Positions 19,448 to 28,321 of a stretch of DNA of 64,000 bases are shown one piece after another. Both the position numbers and the translations under genes were made by a program. The notes under the pieces were generated by a model. The model did not search any database and had not been told where the DNA came from. It worked only from the letters and a program-made list of their open reading frames with translations. Source of the stretch: Streptomyces sp. NRRL F-6131 (GTDB lineage Bacteria > Actinomycetota > Actinomycetes > Streptomycetales > Streptomycetaceae). The DNA lies in the NCBI GenBank assembly GCA_000719695.1, contig JOHN01000026.1, forward strand, positions 36,751-100,750. The letters are read 5' to 3'. Position 1 is the first letter of the stretch. Each line of letters starts with the position of its first letter.

Positions 19448-19770
19448 CGGCGTCTCCTCCTGACTGGGGCCGATCCGCACCCGGATTCCTGTCCCGTGCA
19501 CACCCGGGGCGTCGGCGATGAGGAGGAGCGTGCCGAAGGCTGGTTTCGGCCGATGCGGCCGGTTGTTTCGCCGCCGTGACGGGGGCGACGGCAGGGTTAC
19601 ACCCGCGTGAACCACGGCCGTGTCACGGGCCGGGAAGGGGTACCGTACGGCCGCCCCGCACGGGGTGTGCCCGCCACGGCACCGACCGTGCCGTCCGCGG
19701 TGGGCACGGTCGGCACGGTCGGTGGGACGGACGGGGCGGGGAGAGCGGACGGGGCGGGTGCGGCGGCGGC
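19448..19770. other. amtB-nsdA gap
   Basis: This 323-bp gap carries the amtB promoter region with the GlnR-like box and, toward nsdA, GC-rich inverted and direct repeats (gcacggtcg units at about 19680-19730) that probably end the nsdA transcript. No ORF with coding character was seen. Confidence 0.6.
19565..19580 (-). promoter_or_regulatory. candidate GlnR box upstream of amtB
   Basis: Read on the minus strand, the site is GTCAC-N6-GAAAC, an exact match to the half-box gTnAc-n6-GaAAc known for Streptomyces GlnR. It lies 118-133 bases before the amtB start. A further GTAAC lies 14 bases upstream of GTCAC, so the second half is imperfect. This fits the known nitrogen control of amtB. Confidence 0.65.
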
Positions 19771-21225
19771 TCAGACCACCGAGACGTACTCCGGGATGTC
19801 CTGGACCACCCGCTCCTTGAGCCGGCTGACCGCGTCCACCCCCCGGTAGCGGTCCGAGGCCGCCTCGGTGGTCTTGCGCACCCGCGAGTTGAGCCGCTCG
19901 GAGCGGACCTTGGTCGCGATGTCCACCGCCTGCTCGGCGAAGACCGCCGCCTGCTCCGGCTCGTTCTGCAGCAGGTGCACGCTGGCCATGCCGACCAGGT
20001 TGAAGGCGTACGAGCGGACGTGGTCGCCGTCCTGCCGGAACAGGTCGACCGCGCGCTCCATCACCGGCGCCGACATCGAGGCGTACAGCGCGGCGTTGTC
20101 GGAGTGGTAGGCGAGGTCGCGGAAGGAGTGCGCGTTCTCGGCGTTCAGCTCGGCCGGCGAGAAGAACTTCAGCCAGTCCGGGTCGCCGTCGCCCTCGCGG
20201 ATGTCGGTGAAGGTGTCCTCGGCCAGCCGGATCGCCCGGGCGCACCGGTTCACCTCGCCGATGGTGGCGTACGCGCGCGCCTCCATCGCGTACAGCAGGG
20301 ACTGCTGGCGCGGGGTGGCGGTGTCGCGGCTGCCGTACTGCGCGAGGTGGATCAGCTCCAGCGCGTCCTCGCCCCGGTTGAGGTGGATCATCTGCCGGCT
20401 CATGTCGGTGAGGATCAGCGCGCCGAACGGGCGGTCGCCGGCCTCCTTGGCGGCGTGCAGCGCCAGCACGTAGTACTTCTGCGCGCTGGGGTGCATGCCG
20501 ACGTCGTAGGACATCCAGCCGGCCAGGTGGGCCAGCTCGGCGGTCAGCCGGAACAGCCGCCTGGTGGTCTGCTCGGGGTAGGTCTCCTGGAGCAGGTCGG
20601 TGACCTCGTGGAGCTGGCCGACCACGGCCTTGCGGCGCAGCCCGCCGCCGTTCTGCGCGTCCCACTGGCGGAACATGACGGTGGTCTGCTCCAGCAGTTC
20701 CAGCTCGGGCTCGGAGAGCCGGCCGGTGAACGGCTCGCCGCCGTTGGCGGCGGCCAGGATCGGGGTGGGGGTGCCGTTCGGGCCGGGGGCGAGCCAGCGC
20801 TGCATCGGCTCGATCAGCGCGGCACCGGCGGTCAGGGCGAGCGAGGTGCCCAGGAAGCCGCGCCGGTTGAGCATGAGGTCGCTGCGGGAGTAGTCGCTGA
20901 TCAGCTGGACGGTCTGCGGGGCGCTCCACGGCAGGTCGACGCCGCCGCCGACGGTGGAGACCGGCACGGCGGCGCGCAGGCCGAGGTCCTCGATGGAGAC
21001 CACCGAGCCGAACCGCTCGGAGAACAGCTCGGACATGATCTTCGGGATCGGCTCGCGCGGCTGCTCGCCGTCCAGCCAGCGGCGCACCCGCGAGGTGTCG
21101 GTGGAGACGTGGTGGGCGCCGATCTGGCGGGCCCGGCGGTTGACCTGGCGGGCCAACTCCCCCTTGGACCAACCGCTGCGGGCGAACCACGTGGTCAGCT
21201 TCTCGTTGGGTTGCTTCTCTGCCAT
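19771..21225 (-). CDS. nsdA: NsdA-like regulator, XRE-type N-terminus plus TPR repeats
   Basis: This is a 484-residue regulator resembling NsdA (SCO5582), which represses sporulation and antibiotic production in S. coelicolor. Residues 1-60 form a helix-turn-helix-like region (NEKLTTWFARSGWSKGELAR then RVRRWLDGEQPR). A segment near 120-140 with RRGFLGTSLALTAGAAL follows, then TPR-like helical repeats across about 230-460. The neighbouring amtB on the downstream side matches the S. coelicolor order. No direct DNA target can be named from the sequence. The start ATG at 21225 has a purine-rich GGGACGG upstream. Confidence 0.85.
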   Translation of the reverse strand: MAEKQPNEKLTTWFARSGWSKGELARQVNRRARQIGAHHVSTDTSRVRRWLDGEQPREPIPKIMSELFSERFGSVVSIEDLGLRAAVPVSTVGGGVDLPWSAPQTVQLISDYSRSDLMLNRRGFLGTSLALTAGAALIEPMQRWLAPGPNGTPTPILAAANGGEPFTGRLSEPELELLEQTTVMFRQWDAQNGGGLRRKAVVGQLHEVTDLLQETYPEQTTRRLFRLTAELAHLAGWMSYDVGMHPSAQKYYVLALHAAKEAGDRPFGALILTDMSRQMIHLNRGEDALELIHLAQYGSRDTATPRQQSLLYAMEARAYATIGEVNRCARAIRLAEDTFTDIREGDGDPDWLKFFSPAELNAENAHSFRDLAYHSDNAALYASMSAPVMERAVDLFRQDGDHVRSYAFNLVGMASVHLLQNEPEQAAVFAEQAVDIATKVRSERLNSRVRKTTEAASDRYRGVDAVSRLKERVVQDIPEYVSVV

Positions 21226-21804
21226 GGGTCCGTCCCCATCCCGCCCGGCCCCGCGGGGCCCCGATCGTGACCGCCCGACGGTTGCGGGCTCTTGCCGGCC
21301 GTGCCGTACCGAACTTCGGCGCCGCCGTCGCGGACGAACCGTCAGTTCCCCAACTCCCGGCTCCCCAGGGCCCGGAGCGGACTCCCCGACGAGGTCCGTG
21401 TGCTGAACGTAACGCCCCGCCCACCGCCCGGGGGAGCGGCCCTGGCGAAACGCCACCTTTCGCCACCCCCAGGAGTGAACCGAACCGAGTCGGCAGACGG
21501 TTGACTAGGAGGTCCCGACGGTCCGGCATATGCGGGCCGCCAAGTCCCCACCGGCATCCGGCCCTTCGGGCGAACCGCCGTCGCCACAGGCGATTTCGCC
21601 ACCCGCGCCGACCGACGGCCGCCCCGCGCACACGACGATCCGGCACCCGCACCGTCCGCCACAAGACGGCGCCCGAGGCACACCACCGCAACTGGCGCAC
21701 ACCGGGCGCTGCGCGCCGCCACCGCACAACGCACCACGCAACGGACAATCAACACAAAGTCACCGTCCCGTAACCATCGGCAACCAGAACCTGTTGGGGG
21801 AGGC
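21226..21804. promoter_or_regulatory. divergent nsdA / Prim-Pol-like promoter region with repeated motif
   Basis: This 579-bp gap lies between divergent genes and has no coding ORF. The 11-mer TTTCGCCACCC occurs twice in the same direction (21458-21468 and 21594-21604). Each copy is preceded by an inverted GGCGA(A), giving dyads at 21444-21464 (7-bp arms) and 21589-21600 (5-bp arms). These could be operators of one regulator acting on nsdA or on the plus-strand gene. Confidence 0.45.
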
Positions 21805-22476
21805 ATGGACAACCTGTTCGGCGAACTTCGACTGGGGCACCTGCGGCTGGCACCGCTGGGCGCGCGCCGCCGCACCCGCGCCACCGCCAGCCAGGCGGCC
21901 GCGGAGTACACCGGCCGCTGGGGCTGGGCCGTCGTCGTCGGCGAGCCGGCCCGGGCCACCACCGCCCCGGAGCGCTGCCGCTGCGGCACCCCGCGCTGCG
22001 CCGCGCCCGGCCTGCACCCCGTCCCCGGCGTCGGGCCGGCCGCCCGCCCCGGCGCGGACGTCTCGGTGCTGTTCCCCACCGGCCGCGCCTTCGACGTCCT
22101 GGACGTCCCCGAGCAGGCCGGCCTGCAGGCACTGGTCCGGCTGGAGCGGATGGGCACCCAGGTCGGCCCGGTGCTCGCCGCGCCCACCGGGCGCCTGCAG
22201 TTCCTGGTCGCGGCCGGCACCGCGCGCCGGCTGCCGGACCTGCTCTACCGGATGGGCTGGGACGACGCCGCGCTCGACCTCACCTGCCACGGCGAGGGCA
22301 GCTACGTCGCCGCGCCGCCCACCGTGCTCGCCGGCCTCGGCCCGGTGCGCTGGCTGCGCCGCCCCACCCGCGACAACGCGGGCTGCCCGCCCGAGGCCCG
22401 CCTGCTGCTGGGCACCCTCGCCTACGCCTGCCACCGCGGCCGCGAGCGCACCTCCGAACCCGCCTGGACCGCCTAG
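21805..22476 (+). CDS. primase/polymerase (Prim-Pol) N-terminal domain-like protein
   Basis: This is a 223-residue protein resembling the N-terminal Prim-Pol domain of bifunctional primase/polymerases: AAEYTGRWGWAVVV, a cysteine/histidine cluster in CRCGTPRCAAPGLHPV, then a Val/Leu-rich middle. It lacks any helicase or other C-terminal domain, so it is a stand-alone fragment of that architecture. Catalytic acidic residues are not obvious, so it may be non-catalytic. It is a conserved neighbour of nsdA and ftsY in streptomycetes as I recall. It is convergent with ftsY. Confidence 0.65.
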   Translation: MDNLFGELRLGHLRLAPLGARRRTRATASQAAAEYTGRWGWAVVVGEPARATTAPERCRCGTPRCAAPGLHPVPGVGPAARPGADVSVLFPTGRAFDVLDVPEQAGLQALVRLERMGTQVGPVLAAPTGRLQFLVAAGTARRLPDLLYRMGWDDAALDLTCHGEGSYVAAPPTVLAGLGPVRWLRRPTRDNAGCPPEARLLLGTLAYACHRGRERTSEPAWTA

Positions 22477-22483
22477 CACCCCG

Positions 22484-22530
22484 CCCGGCCCCCCTCGGCC
22501 CCCTCTCGGCCCCCTCTCGGCCCCCTCGGC
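22484..22530. repeat. tandem ctcggcccc repeats
   Basis: Four imperfect copies of a 10-12 bp ctcggcccccc-type unit follow the plus-strand gene. They are non-coding and probably slippage-prone. Confidence 0.65.
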
Positions 22531-22551
22531 GGGGCAGGGTCAGGGAACGCC

Positions 22552-22584
22552 GAAGGGCCCGCCCCTCGCGGGAGCGGACCCTTC
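22552..22584. terminator. hairpin between convergent genes
   Basis: An imperfect hairpin (gaaggg-ccgc / gcgg-cccttc with one bulge per arm) lies between the plus-strand gene and ftsY, in a position to serve both. Confidence 0.6.
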
Positions 22585-22603
22585 ATCGGTGGACCGGCGG
22601 TCC

Positions 22604-23806
22604 TCAGTCCCCGATCAGCGCGTCCACGAACGCACCCGGCTCGAACGGCGCCAGGTCGTCGGCGCCCTCGCCCAGCCCGATCAGCTTGACCGGCACGCCC
22701 AGCTCCCGCTGGACCGCCACCACGATGCCGCCCTTGGCGGTGCCGTCCAGCTTGGTCAGCACGATGCCGGTGATGTCGACCACCTCGGCGAAGACCCGGG
22801 CCTGGATCAGCCCGTTCTGACCGGTGGTGGCGTCCAGCACCAGCAGCACCTCGTCCACCGGGCCGTGCTTCTCGACGACCCGCTTGACCTTGCCCAGCTC
22901 GTCCATCAGACCGGTCTTGGTGTGCAGTCGCCCGGCGGTGTCCACCAGCACGGTGTCCACGCCCTCGGCGATGCCCTCCTTGACGGCGTCGAAGGCGATC
23001 GAGGCCGGGTCGCCGCCCTCGGGGCCGCGCACGGTGCGCGCGCCCACCCGTTCGCCCCAGGTCTGCAGCTGGTCGGCGGCGGCGGCACGGAAGGTGTCGG
23101 CCGCGCCGAGCACCACCGTGCGGCCGTCGGCGACCAGCACCCGGGCCAGCTTGCCGGTGGTGGTGGTCTTGCCGACGCCGTTGACGCCGACCACCAGGAC
23201 GACCGCGGGGCCGGCCTCGTGCTTGGTGGAGCGGACGGTGCGGTCGGCGTCCTTGCCGACCAGCTCGACGAGCTCCTCGCGCAGCAGGGCGCGCAGCTCG
23301 TCCGGGGTGCGGGTGCCGAGCACCTTCACCCGGGTGCGCAGCCGCTCGACCAGTTCCTGGGTGGGGGCCACGCCGACGTCGGCGGTCAGCAGGGTCTCCT
23401 CGATCTCCTCCCAGGTGTCCTCGTCCAGGTGCTCGCGGGAGAGCAGCGAGAGCAGGCCCTTGCCCAGCGAGTTCTGGGAGCGGGAGAGCCGCGAGCGCAG
23501 CCGGACCAGCCGGCCGGCGGTGGGCTCGGGGACCTCGACGGCGGGGGCCGCCGGTTCGGCGGGTGCCTCGGCCTCCTCCTCGGGGGCGGCCGGGAGCTCC
23601 ACCTCCTCGACGGTGCGGCGCGGTTCCTCGGTGGGCGGCGCGGCCTCCTCGCCGACGGCGGGCTCGCGCGGGGTCGGGGGCGCCGTGATGACGGGCGCCT
23701 GCGACTTCGGGGGCAGCTGCTGGCGTCGTCTGCCGGAAACGACGAGTCCGGCGATCGCTCCGACGGCGACCACCGCGATGACTACGGCAAGGATCACGTA
23801 TTCCAT
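22604..23806 (-). CDS. ftsY: signal recognition particle receptor FtsY
   Basis: This is the SRP receptor GTPase, 400 residues. An N-terminal membrane span (about 4-25, VILAVVIAVVAVGAIAGLVV) is followed by an acidic A domain (about 30-95). The NG domain has G1 GVNGVGKTTTTGKLA (about 203), DTAGRLHTK, and TKLDGTAKGG. The membrane span at the very N-terminus is typical of actinobacterial FtsY. It acts with Ffh, encoded 8 kb to the left, in co-translational membrane targeting. It lies just downstream of smc. Confidence 0.97.
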   Translation of the reverse strand: MEYVILAVVIAVVAVGAIAGLVVSGRRRQQLPPKSQAPVITAPPTPREPAVGEEAAPPTEEPRRTVEEVELPAAPEEEAEAPAEPAAPAVEVPEPTAGRLVRLRSRLSRSQNSLGKGLLSLLSREHLDEDTWEEIEETLLTADVGVAPTQELVERLRTRVKVLGTRTPDELRALLREELVELVGKDADRTVRSTKHEAGPAVVLVVGVNGVGKTTTTGKLARVLVADGRTVVLGAADTFRAAAADQLQTWGERVGARTVRGPEGGDPASIAFDAVKEGIAEGVDTVLVDTAGRLHTKTGLMDELGKVKRVVEKHGPVDEVLLVLDATTGQNGLIQARVFAEVVDITGIVLTKLDGTAKGGIVVAVQRELGVPVKLIGLGEGADDLAPFEPGAFVDALIGD

Positions 23807-23872
23807 AACCCCCCCAGTATCCGCGACACCGGTCCGCGCGGACCGCAGGCGGCGGAGTGGATCACCGGCGGA

Positions 23873-26800
23873 TCAGGAGCGGCGCCGCCCCCGGTCGTCC
23901 CGCAGCCGCTGGCTGATCACCTGGGAGATGCCGTCGCCCTTCATGGTCACCCCGTACAGCGCGTCGGCGGACTCCATGGTCAGCTTCTGGTGGGTGATCA
24001 CGATGAGCTGGGAACTCTCCCGCAGCTCCTCCATGATCCCGATCAGCCGGCGCAGGTTGGTCTCGTCCAGCGCGGCCTCGACCTCGTCCATCACGTAGAA
24101 CGGGCTGGGCCTGGCCTTGAAGATCGAGACCAGCAGCGCCACCGCGGTGAGCGAGCGCTCTCCGCCGGAGAGCAGGGAGAGCCGCTTGACCTTCTTGCCG
24201 GGCGGCCGGGCCTCCACCTCGACGCCGGTGGTGAGCATGGAGTCCGGGTCGGTGAGCACCAGCCGGCCCTCGCCGCCCGGGAAGAGCCGGGAGAACACGC
24301 CCTCGAACTGCGCGGCGGTGTCGTGGTACGCGGCAGTGAACAGCTGTTCGACCCGCTGGTCGACGTCCTTGACGATGTCGAGCAGGTCGCGCCGGCCGCG
24401 CTTGAGGTCGTCCAGCTGTTCGCCGAGGAACCGGTGGCGCTCCTCGAGCGCGGCGAACTCCTCCAGCGCCAGCGGGTTGACCTTGCCCAGCTGCTGGTAC
24501 GCCTTCTCGGCCGCCCGCAGCCGCTTCTCCTGCTCGGCCCGGACGTACGGGCGCGGCTCCCCCGGCTCCTGCCCGTCCTCGGGCGTGGACGGCGGGACGA
24601 GCCGGTCCGGCCCGTAGGAGTCCAGCAGCTCGCCGCCGGCGATGCCGAACTCCTCCAGCGCGCGCCCCTCCAGCTGTTCGATCCGCAGCCGCTTCTCCGC
24701 CCGCAGCACCTCGTCGCGGTGCCCGGCGTCGACCAGCTTGTCCAGCTCGTCCTTGAGTTCGCGCCCGTGCTCGCGGTGCTCCTTGAGTTCGGCCTCGCGG
24801 GCCGCCCGGGTCTCCTCGAGCGCGGCCCGTTCGGCGTCCGCGCGGGCCAGGGAGACCTCCAGGCAGGCGAGCAGCTGCCGGGCGCCCGCGGCGACCGCCA
24901 CGGCCACCGCGGCGTCGTGCTCGGCGCGCTCGCGGCGCTCGGCGGCCCGGGCGCGCGCCTCGCGCTCGGCGCGGGCGGCCCGGTCCAGCTGGTCGGCCCG
25001 CCCGGTCAGGGCGCGGACCCGCTCCTCGTGGGTGCGCACCGCGAGCCGGGACTCCAGCTCGGTCTGCCGGGCCGCGGTGGCGGCCGCGGACAGCCGCTGC
25101 TGCTCGGCGGCGTCCGGCTCGTCCTCGCCGTCGGCGGCCGTCTCCTCGGCGACCGCCAGCCGCTCGGCCAGCTCCTCGGCGGTGGCGAGCAGCCGGCCGA
25201 GGCCGTCCTCGGCGCGGTCGACGGCGGCGGTCAGCCGTTCGGCCTCGCCCTCGGCGGCCCTGGACTGTCCGCCGAGCCGCCCGAGGGTGCCCGCCACCGC
25301 GGCCCGTTCGCGTTCCAGCTCCCGCCGCCGGGTGGCGAGTTGCTCCACCGCGGCGGCCGACTCGCGGCGCCGCTCGGTGAGTTCGGCCAGTCGTTCGGCC
25401 GATTCGGCGCAGCGGACGTCGAGTTCGGCGATCGTCCGGGCGGCCTCGTCCACGGCCGCCTGGGTCTCCAGCAGGCTGGGCGCGGCGCCGGAGCCGCCGT
25501 GCGCGAAGGCGGCGCCGAGCCGGTCGCCGTCGGCGGTGACGGCGCTCAGCCCGGGGTGCGCGGCGACCAGCCGGACGGCCCGGTCGAGCGTGTCCACCAC
25601 CGCGATCCCGGCCAGCAGCCGGCCGACGGCGGGCAGCAACCCGGGCGGTCCGTCCACCAGTTCGGCGGCCCAACGGGCGCCCGGCGGCAACTCCCCCGCC
25701 GGAGAGCCGGGTTCGGGGGCGTCGGCGATCAGCAGGGCGGCCCGGCCGGCGTCCTCCTTGCGCAGCAGCCGCAGCGCCTCGGCGGCGCCGCCGGGCGAGT
25801 CGACGGCCACCGCGTCGGCGGCGGCACCGAGCGCGGCGGCGACGGCGCTCTCGTGGCCGGGGGTGATCCGCAGCAGTGCGGCGGCCGGGCCGAGCAGTCC
25901 GGTCAGCCGGTCCCCGGCGGCGAGCAGCGCTCCGCTGCCGTCCTTGCGGCGCAGGCCGAGCGCGAGCGCGTCCCGCCGGGCGGTCAGCGCGGCCCGCTCG
26001 CGCTCGGCGGCGGTGGCCGCCTCGCGGGCCGCCCCGAGCTCCTGCTCGACGACTGCGAGCCGTTCCCGGGCGTCCTCGTGCGCGCTGTCGGCGTGTTCGC
26101 CGTCCTCGGCGTCGGCGTCGACCCGGGCCTTCAGCTCCTCGTACTCCTGCCGGGCGGCCGCGGCGCGCAGCAACGCCTCGTCCCTGGCCTCGGCCAGCCG
26201 GCCGATCTCGGCCTCGGCGGCGGCCGCCTTGGAGCGGGCGGCGGCGGCCTGCCCCTGGAGCCTGGCCAGCCCCTCACGGCGGTCGGCGATGGCCCGGGCG
26301 GCGTCCTTGAGCCGGCGCTCCTCGGCGAGGAGGGCGCGTTCCAGCTCCGCCTTGGCGTCGACCGCCTCGTCGAGCGCCTCCTGGGCCTGTTCCAGGGCCT
26401 CGGTCAGCGCGGCCTCCTCCTCCCGGACCCGTTCGGCCTCGCGCTCCAGCTCCTCCGGGTCCCGGCCGCGCCGCTCCTCGGTCTGCCCGCCGGCGGCCGC
26501 GTGCCGGGCCTTCGCCTCGGCCAGTCCGACGGTGCCGCGGGTGCGCTCGGCGAGCGCGGAGAGCCGGTACCAGGTCTGCCGGGCCGCCTCCAGGCCGGGG
26601 CCGAGCTGCTGGACCTGCGCCTCCAGCACGGCCTCGCGCCCGATCGCCCGGCCGAGCTCCTGCTCGACGGTGGAGCGGCGCAGCCGCAGGGCCAGTTCGT
26701 CGGCGATCTCGGCCTCGACGGCCCGGCGCAGCGCGAGCAGGTCGTCGGCGAGCAGCCGCAGCCGGGCGTCCCGCAGGTCGGCCTGGATGCCGGCGGCCCG

Positions 26801-27439
26801 GCGGGCGATCCGGGCCTGCCGGCCGAGCGGGCCGAGCTGGCGGCGGAGTTCGGCCACCAGGTCCTGGACGCGGTTGAGGTTGACCTGCATCGCGTCGAGC
26901 TTGCGGAGCGCCTTCTCCTTGCGCTTGCGGTGCTTGAGGACGCCGGCCGCCTCCTCGATGAAGGCGCGCCGGCCCATCGGGTCGGCCTGGAGGACGGAGT
27001 CGAGCCGGCCCTGGCCGACGATCACGTGCATCTCTCGGCCGATGCCGGAGTCGGAGAGCAGTTCCTGGATGTCGAGGAGGCGGCAGGTGTCGCCGTTGAG
27101 GGCGTACTCGCTGCCGCCGTTGCGGAACATCGTCCGGGTGATGGTCACCTCGGCGTACTCGATCGGCAGGGCGCCGTCGGTGTTGTCGATGGTGAGGCTG
27201 ACCTCGGCACGGCCGAGCGGGGCGCGCCCGCTGGTGCCGGCGAAGATGACGTCCTCCATCTTGCCGCCGCGCAGCGACTTGGCGCCCTGCTCGCCCATCA
27301 CCCAGGAGAGCGCGTCGACGACGTTGGACTTCCCGGAGCCGTTGGGTCCGACCACGCAGGTGATGCCGGGTTCGAACCGCAGGGTGGTGGCGGAGGCGAA
27401 GGACTTGAACCCGCGCAGCGTCAGACTCTTCAGGTGCAC
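23873..27439 (-). CDS. smc: chromosome segregation protein SMC
   Basis: This is the structural maintenance of chromosomes ATPase, 1188 residues. Walker A is GPNGSGKSNVVDALSW (about 32), a long coiled coil follows, a hinge with Gly-rich turns lies near 510-650, a second coiled coil comes next, the ABC signature LLSGGERSLTAVALL is at about 1090, and Walker B is FYVMDEVEAALDE at about 1112. With ScpA/ScpB it forms the condensin needed for chromosome segregation during sporulation. The GTG start at 27439 begins with HLKSLTLRGFKSFA. ftsY follows 66 bases later. Confidence 0.97.
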   Translation of the reverse strand: MHLKSLTLRGFKSFASATTLRFEPGITCVVGPNGSGKSNVVDALSWVMGEQGAKSLRGGKMEDVIFAGTSGRAPLGRAEVSLTIDNTDGALPIEYAEVTITRTMFRNGGSEYALNGDTCRLLDIQELLSDSGIGREMHVIVGQGRLDSVLQADPMGRRAFIEEAAGVLKHRKRKEKALRKLDAMQVNLNRVQDLVAELRRQLGPLGRQARIARRAAGIQADLRDARLRLLADDLLALRRAVEAEIADELALRLRRSTVEQELGRAIGREAVLEAQVQQLGPGLEAARQTWYRLSALAERTRGTVGLAEAKARHAAAGGQTEERRGRDPEELEREAERVREEEAALTEALEQAQEALDEAVDAKAELERALLAEERRLKDAARAIADRREGLARLQGQAAAARSKAAAAEAEIGRLAEARDEALLRAAAARQEYEELKARVDADAEDGEHADSAHEDARERLAVVEQELGAAREAATAAERERAALTARRDALALGLRRKDGSGALLAAGDRLTGLLGPAAALLRITPGHESAVAAALGAAADAVAVDSPGGAAEALRLLRKEDAGRAALLIADAPEPGSPAGELPPGARWAAELVDGPPGLLPAVGRLLAGIAVVDTLDRAVRLVAAHPGLSAVTADGDRLGAAFAHGGSGAAPSLLETQAAVDEAARTIAELDVRCAESAERLAELTERRRESAAAVEQLATRRRELERERAAVAGTLGRLGGQSRAAEGEAERLTAAVDRAEDGLGRLLATAEELAERLAVAEETAADGEDEPDAAEQQRLSAAATAARQTELESRLAVRTHEERVRALTGRADQLDRAARAEREARARAAERRERAEHDAAVAVAVAAGARQLLACLEVSLARADAERAALEETRAAREAELKEHREHGRELKDELDKLVDAGHRDEVLRAEKRLRIEQLEGRALEEFGIAGGELLDSYGPDRLVPPSTPEDGQEPGEPRPYVRAEQEKRLRAAEKAYQQLGKVNPLALEEFAALEERHRFLGEQLDDLKRGRRDLLDIVKDVDQRVEQLFTAAYHDTAAQFEGVFSRLFPGGEGRLVLTDPDSMLTTGVEVEARPPGKKVKRLSLLSGGERSLTAVALLVSIFKARPSPFYVMDEVEAALDETNLRRLIGIMEELRESSQLIVITHQKLTMESADALYGVTMKGDGISQVISQRLRDDRGRRRS

Positions 27440-27613
27440 GCGCCGGTCTCCTCACCTCGCTCGCCGGGCCCTGGCCGGGGCCCTGCGAGCGACTGTATCC
27501 GCCCGCACCTGCGGCGATCGTGCCCGGACACGAGGACGACCGGGGCGGCGCGAACGGCGGGGACGGCCGGGGAGGACGGTGAGCGGGACCGGAACCGGCG
27601 CCCGGACACGACG

Positions 27614-27639
27614 AAGGGACGCCACGCGGGGCGTCCCTT
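27614..27639 (-). terminator. hairpin between small coiled-coil gene and smc
   Basis: A perfect 10-bp stem (aagggacgcc / ggcgtccctt, 6-base loop) lies after the 67-residue gene and before smc. It probably ends that small transcript. Confidence 0.65.
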
Positions 27640-27704
27640 GCAAGCTGCGTCCCTTTCGGGGCGGCTCAGTGCACAGCGGCGTCGACCGGGAGATCGGGCG
27701 GGAC

Positions 27705-27908
27705 TCAGGTGAGAGCCGGCTCCCGCTGATCCAGGTCGATGCTGTTGAGCAGCGAGTGCTCGCCGGCGACAGCGGTGAGTGCGTCGTTCTCAGCCTGCAT
27801 CCTGATGAGCTCGGCTTCGAGATCCTGGACGCGCTGCTGCAGCCGTCGCATCTCGGAGAGCATTCGCGGGTCGGGGCCGCCGACGTACCCGAGAAGCGCC
27901 TTTGCCAT
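27705..27908 (-). CDS. small conserved coiled-coil protein
   Basis: This is a 67-residue protein. MAKALLGYVGGPDPRM is followed by a heptad-rich helix (MRRLQQRVQDLEAELIRM) and a short tail. The GGAGG ribosome site 8-9 bases before the ATG at 27908 is strong. Similar proteins occur next to smc across streptomycetes as I recall; function is unknown. The leucine/isoleucine heptads suggest a parallel coiled-coil dimer. Confidence 0.8.
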   Translation of the reverse strand: MAKALLGYVGGPDPRMLSEMRRLQQRVQDLEAELIRMQAENDALTAVAGEHSLLNSIDLDQREPALT

Positions 27909-28321
27909 GATGAATGGTCCTCCACGCTGAGTGACCGAACCGGAACGGTACAGGTCTAGGGGGAAGGGGGACGCACGCGCGGCGCGCACCGGCAGTGCTG
28001 GCTGGGCACTACGGCACAGCCACCGTGAGCTGGGCTCACGAGGGCATGCACCTACCGGAATGACGCGGTCGTGTGCGCGGGCTTCCAGCGTCTCACCAAA
28101 GACGGTACGGGTCAACACGATCACCGCACGCTACCGCGCCCCTGTCACCTGCCTGGCGGTGTCGTCACGCCCGGCGGCCGAGGAGGAAGATCCACCAGAT
28201 GCTCGTGGATCATCGTTCGATGCGGAGTCAACCACGAGTCTGCCCGAATGGCAACCGTACGACACCGCCGGTTGCCATGCGTTTTCGATCGATCCGCGCG
28301 GCGCCCGGCCGGCCGGGGTGT
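27909..28321. promoter_or_regulatory. gap with two inverted repeats
   Basis: No gene is seen in this 413-bp gap. A perfect 10-bp dyad (atggcaaccg / cggttgccat, 11-base spacer) lies at 28248-28278, 44 bases past the acylphosphatase stop. A 7-bp dyad (cgtgagc / gctcacg) lies at 28024-28040, about 120 bases before the small coiled-coil gene. The first may be a terminator or an operator; the second is in promoter position. Confidence 0.5.

Noticed and set aside
21530..27712. Plus-strand 2060-residue open frame over ftsY and smc
   Set aside because: It is antisense to well-recognised ftsY and smc and has no family motifs; an artefact of high GC.
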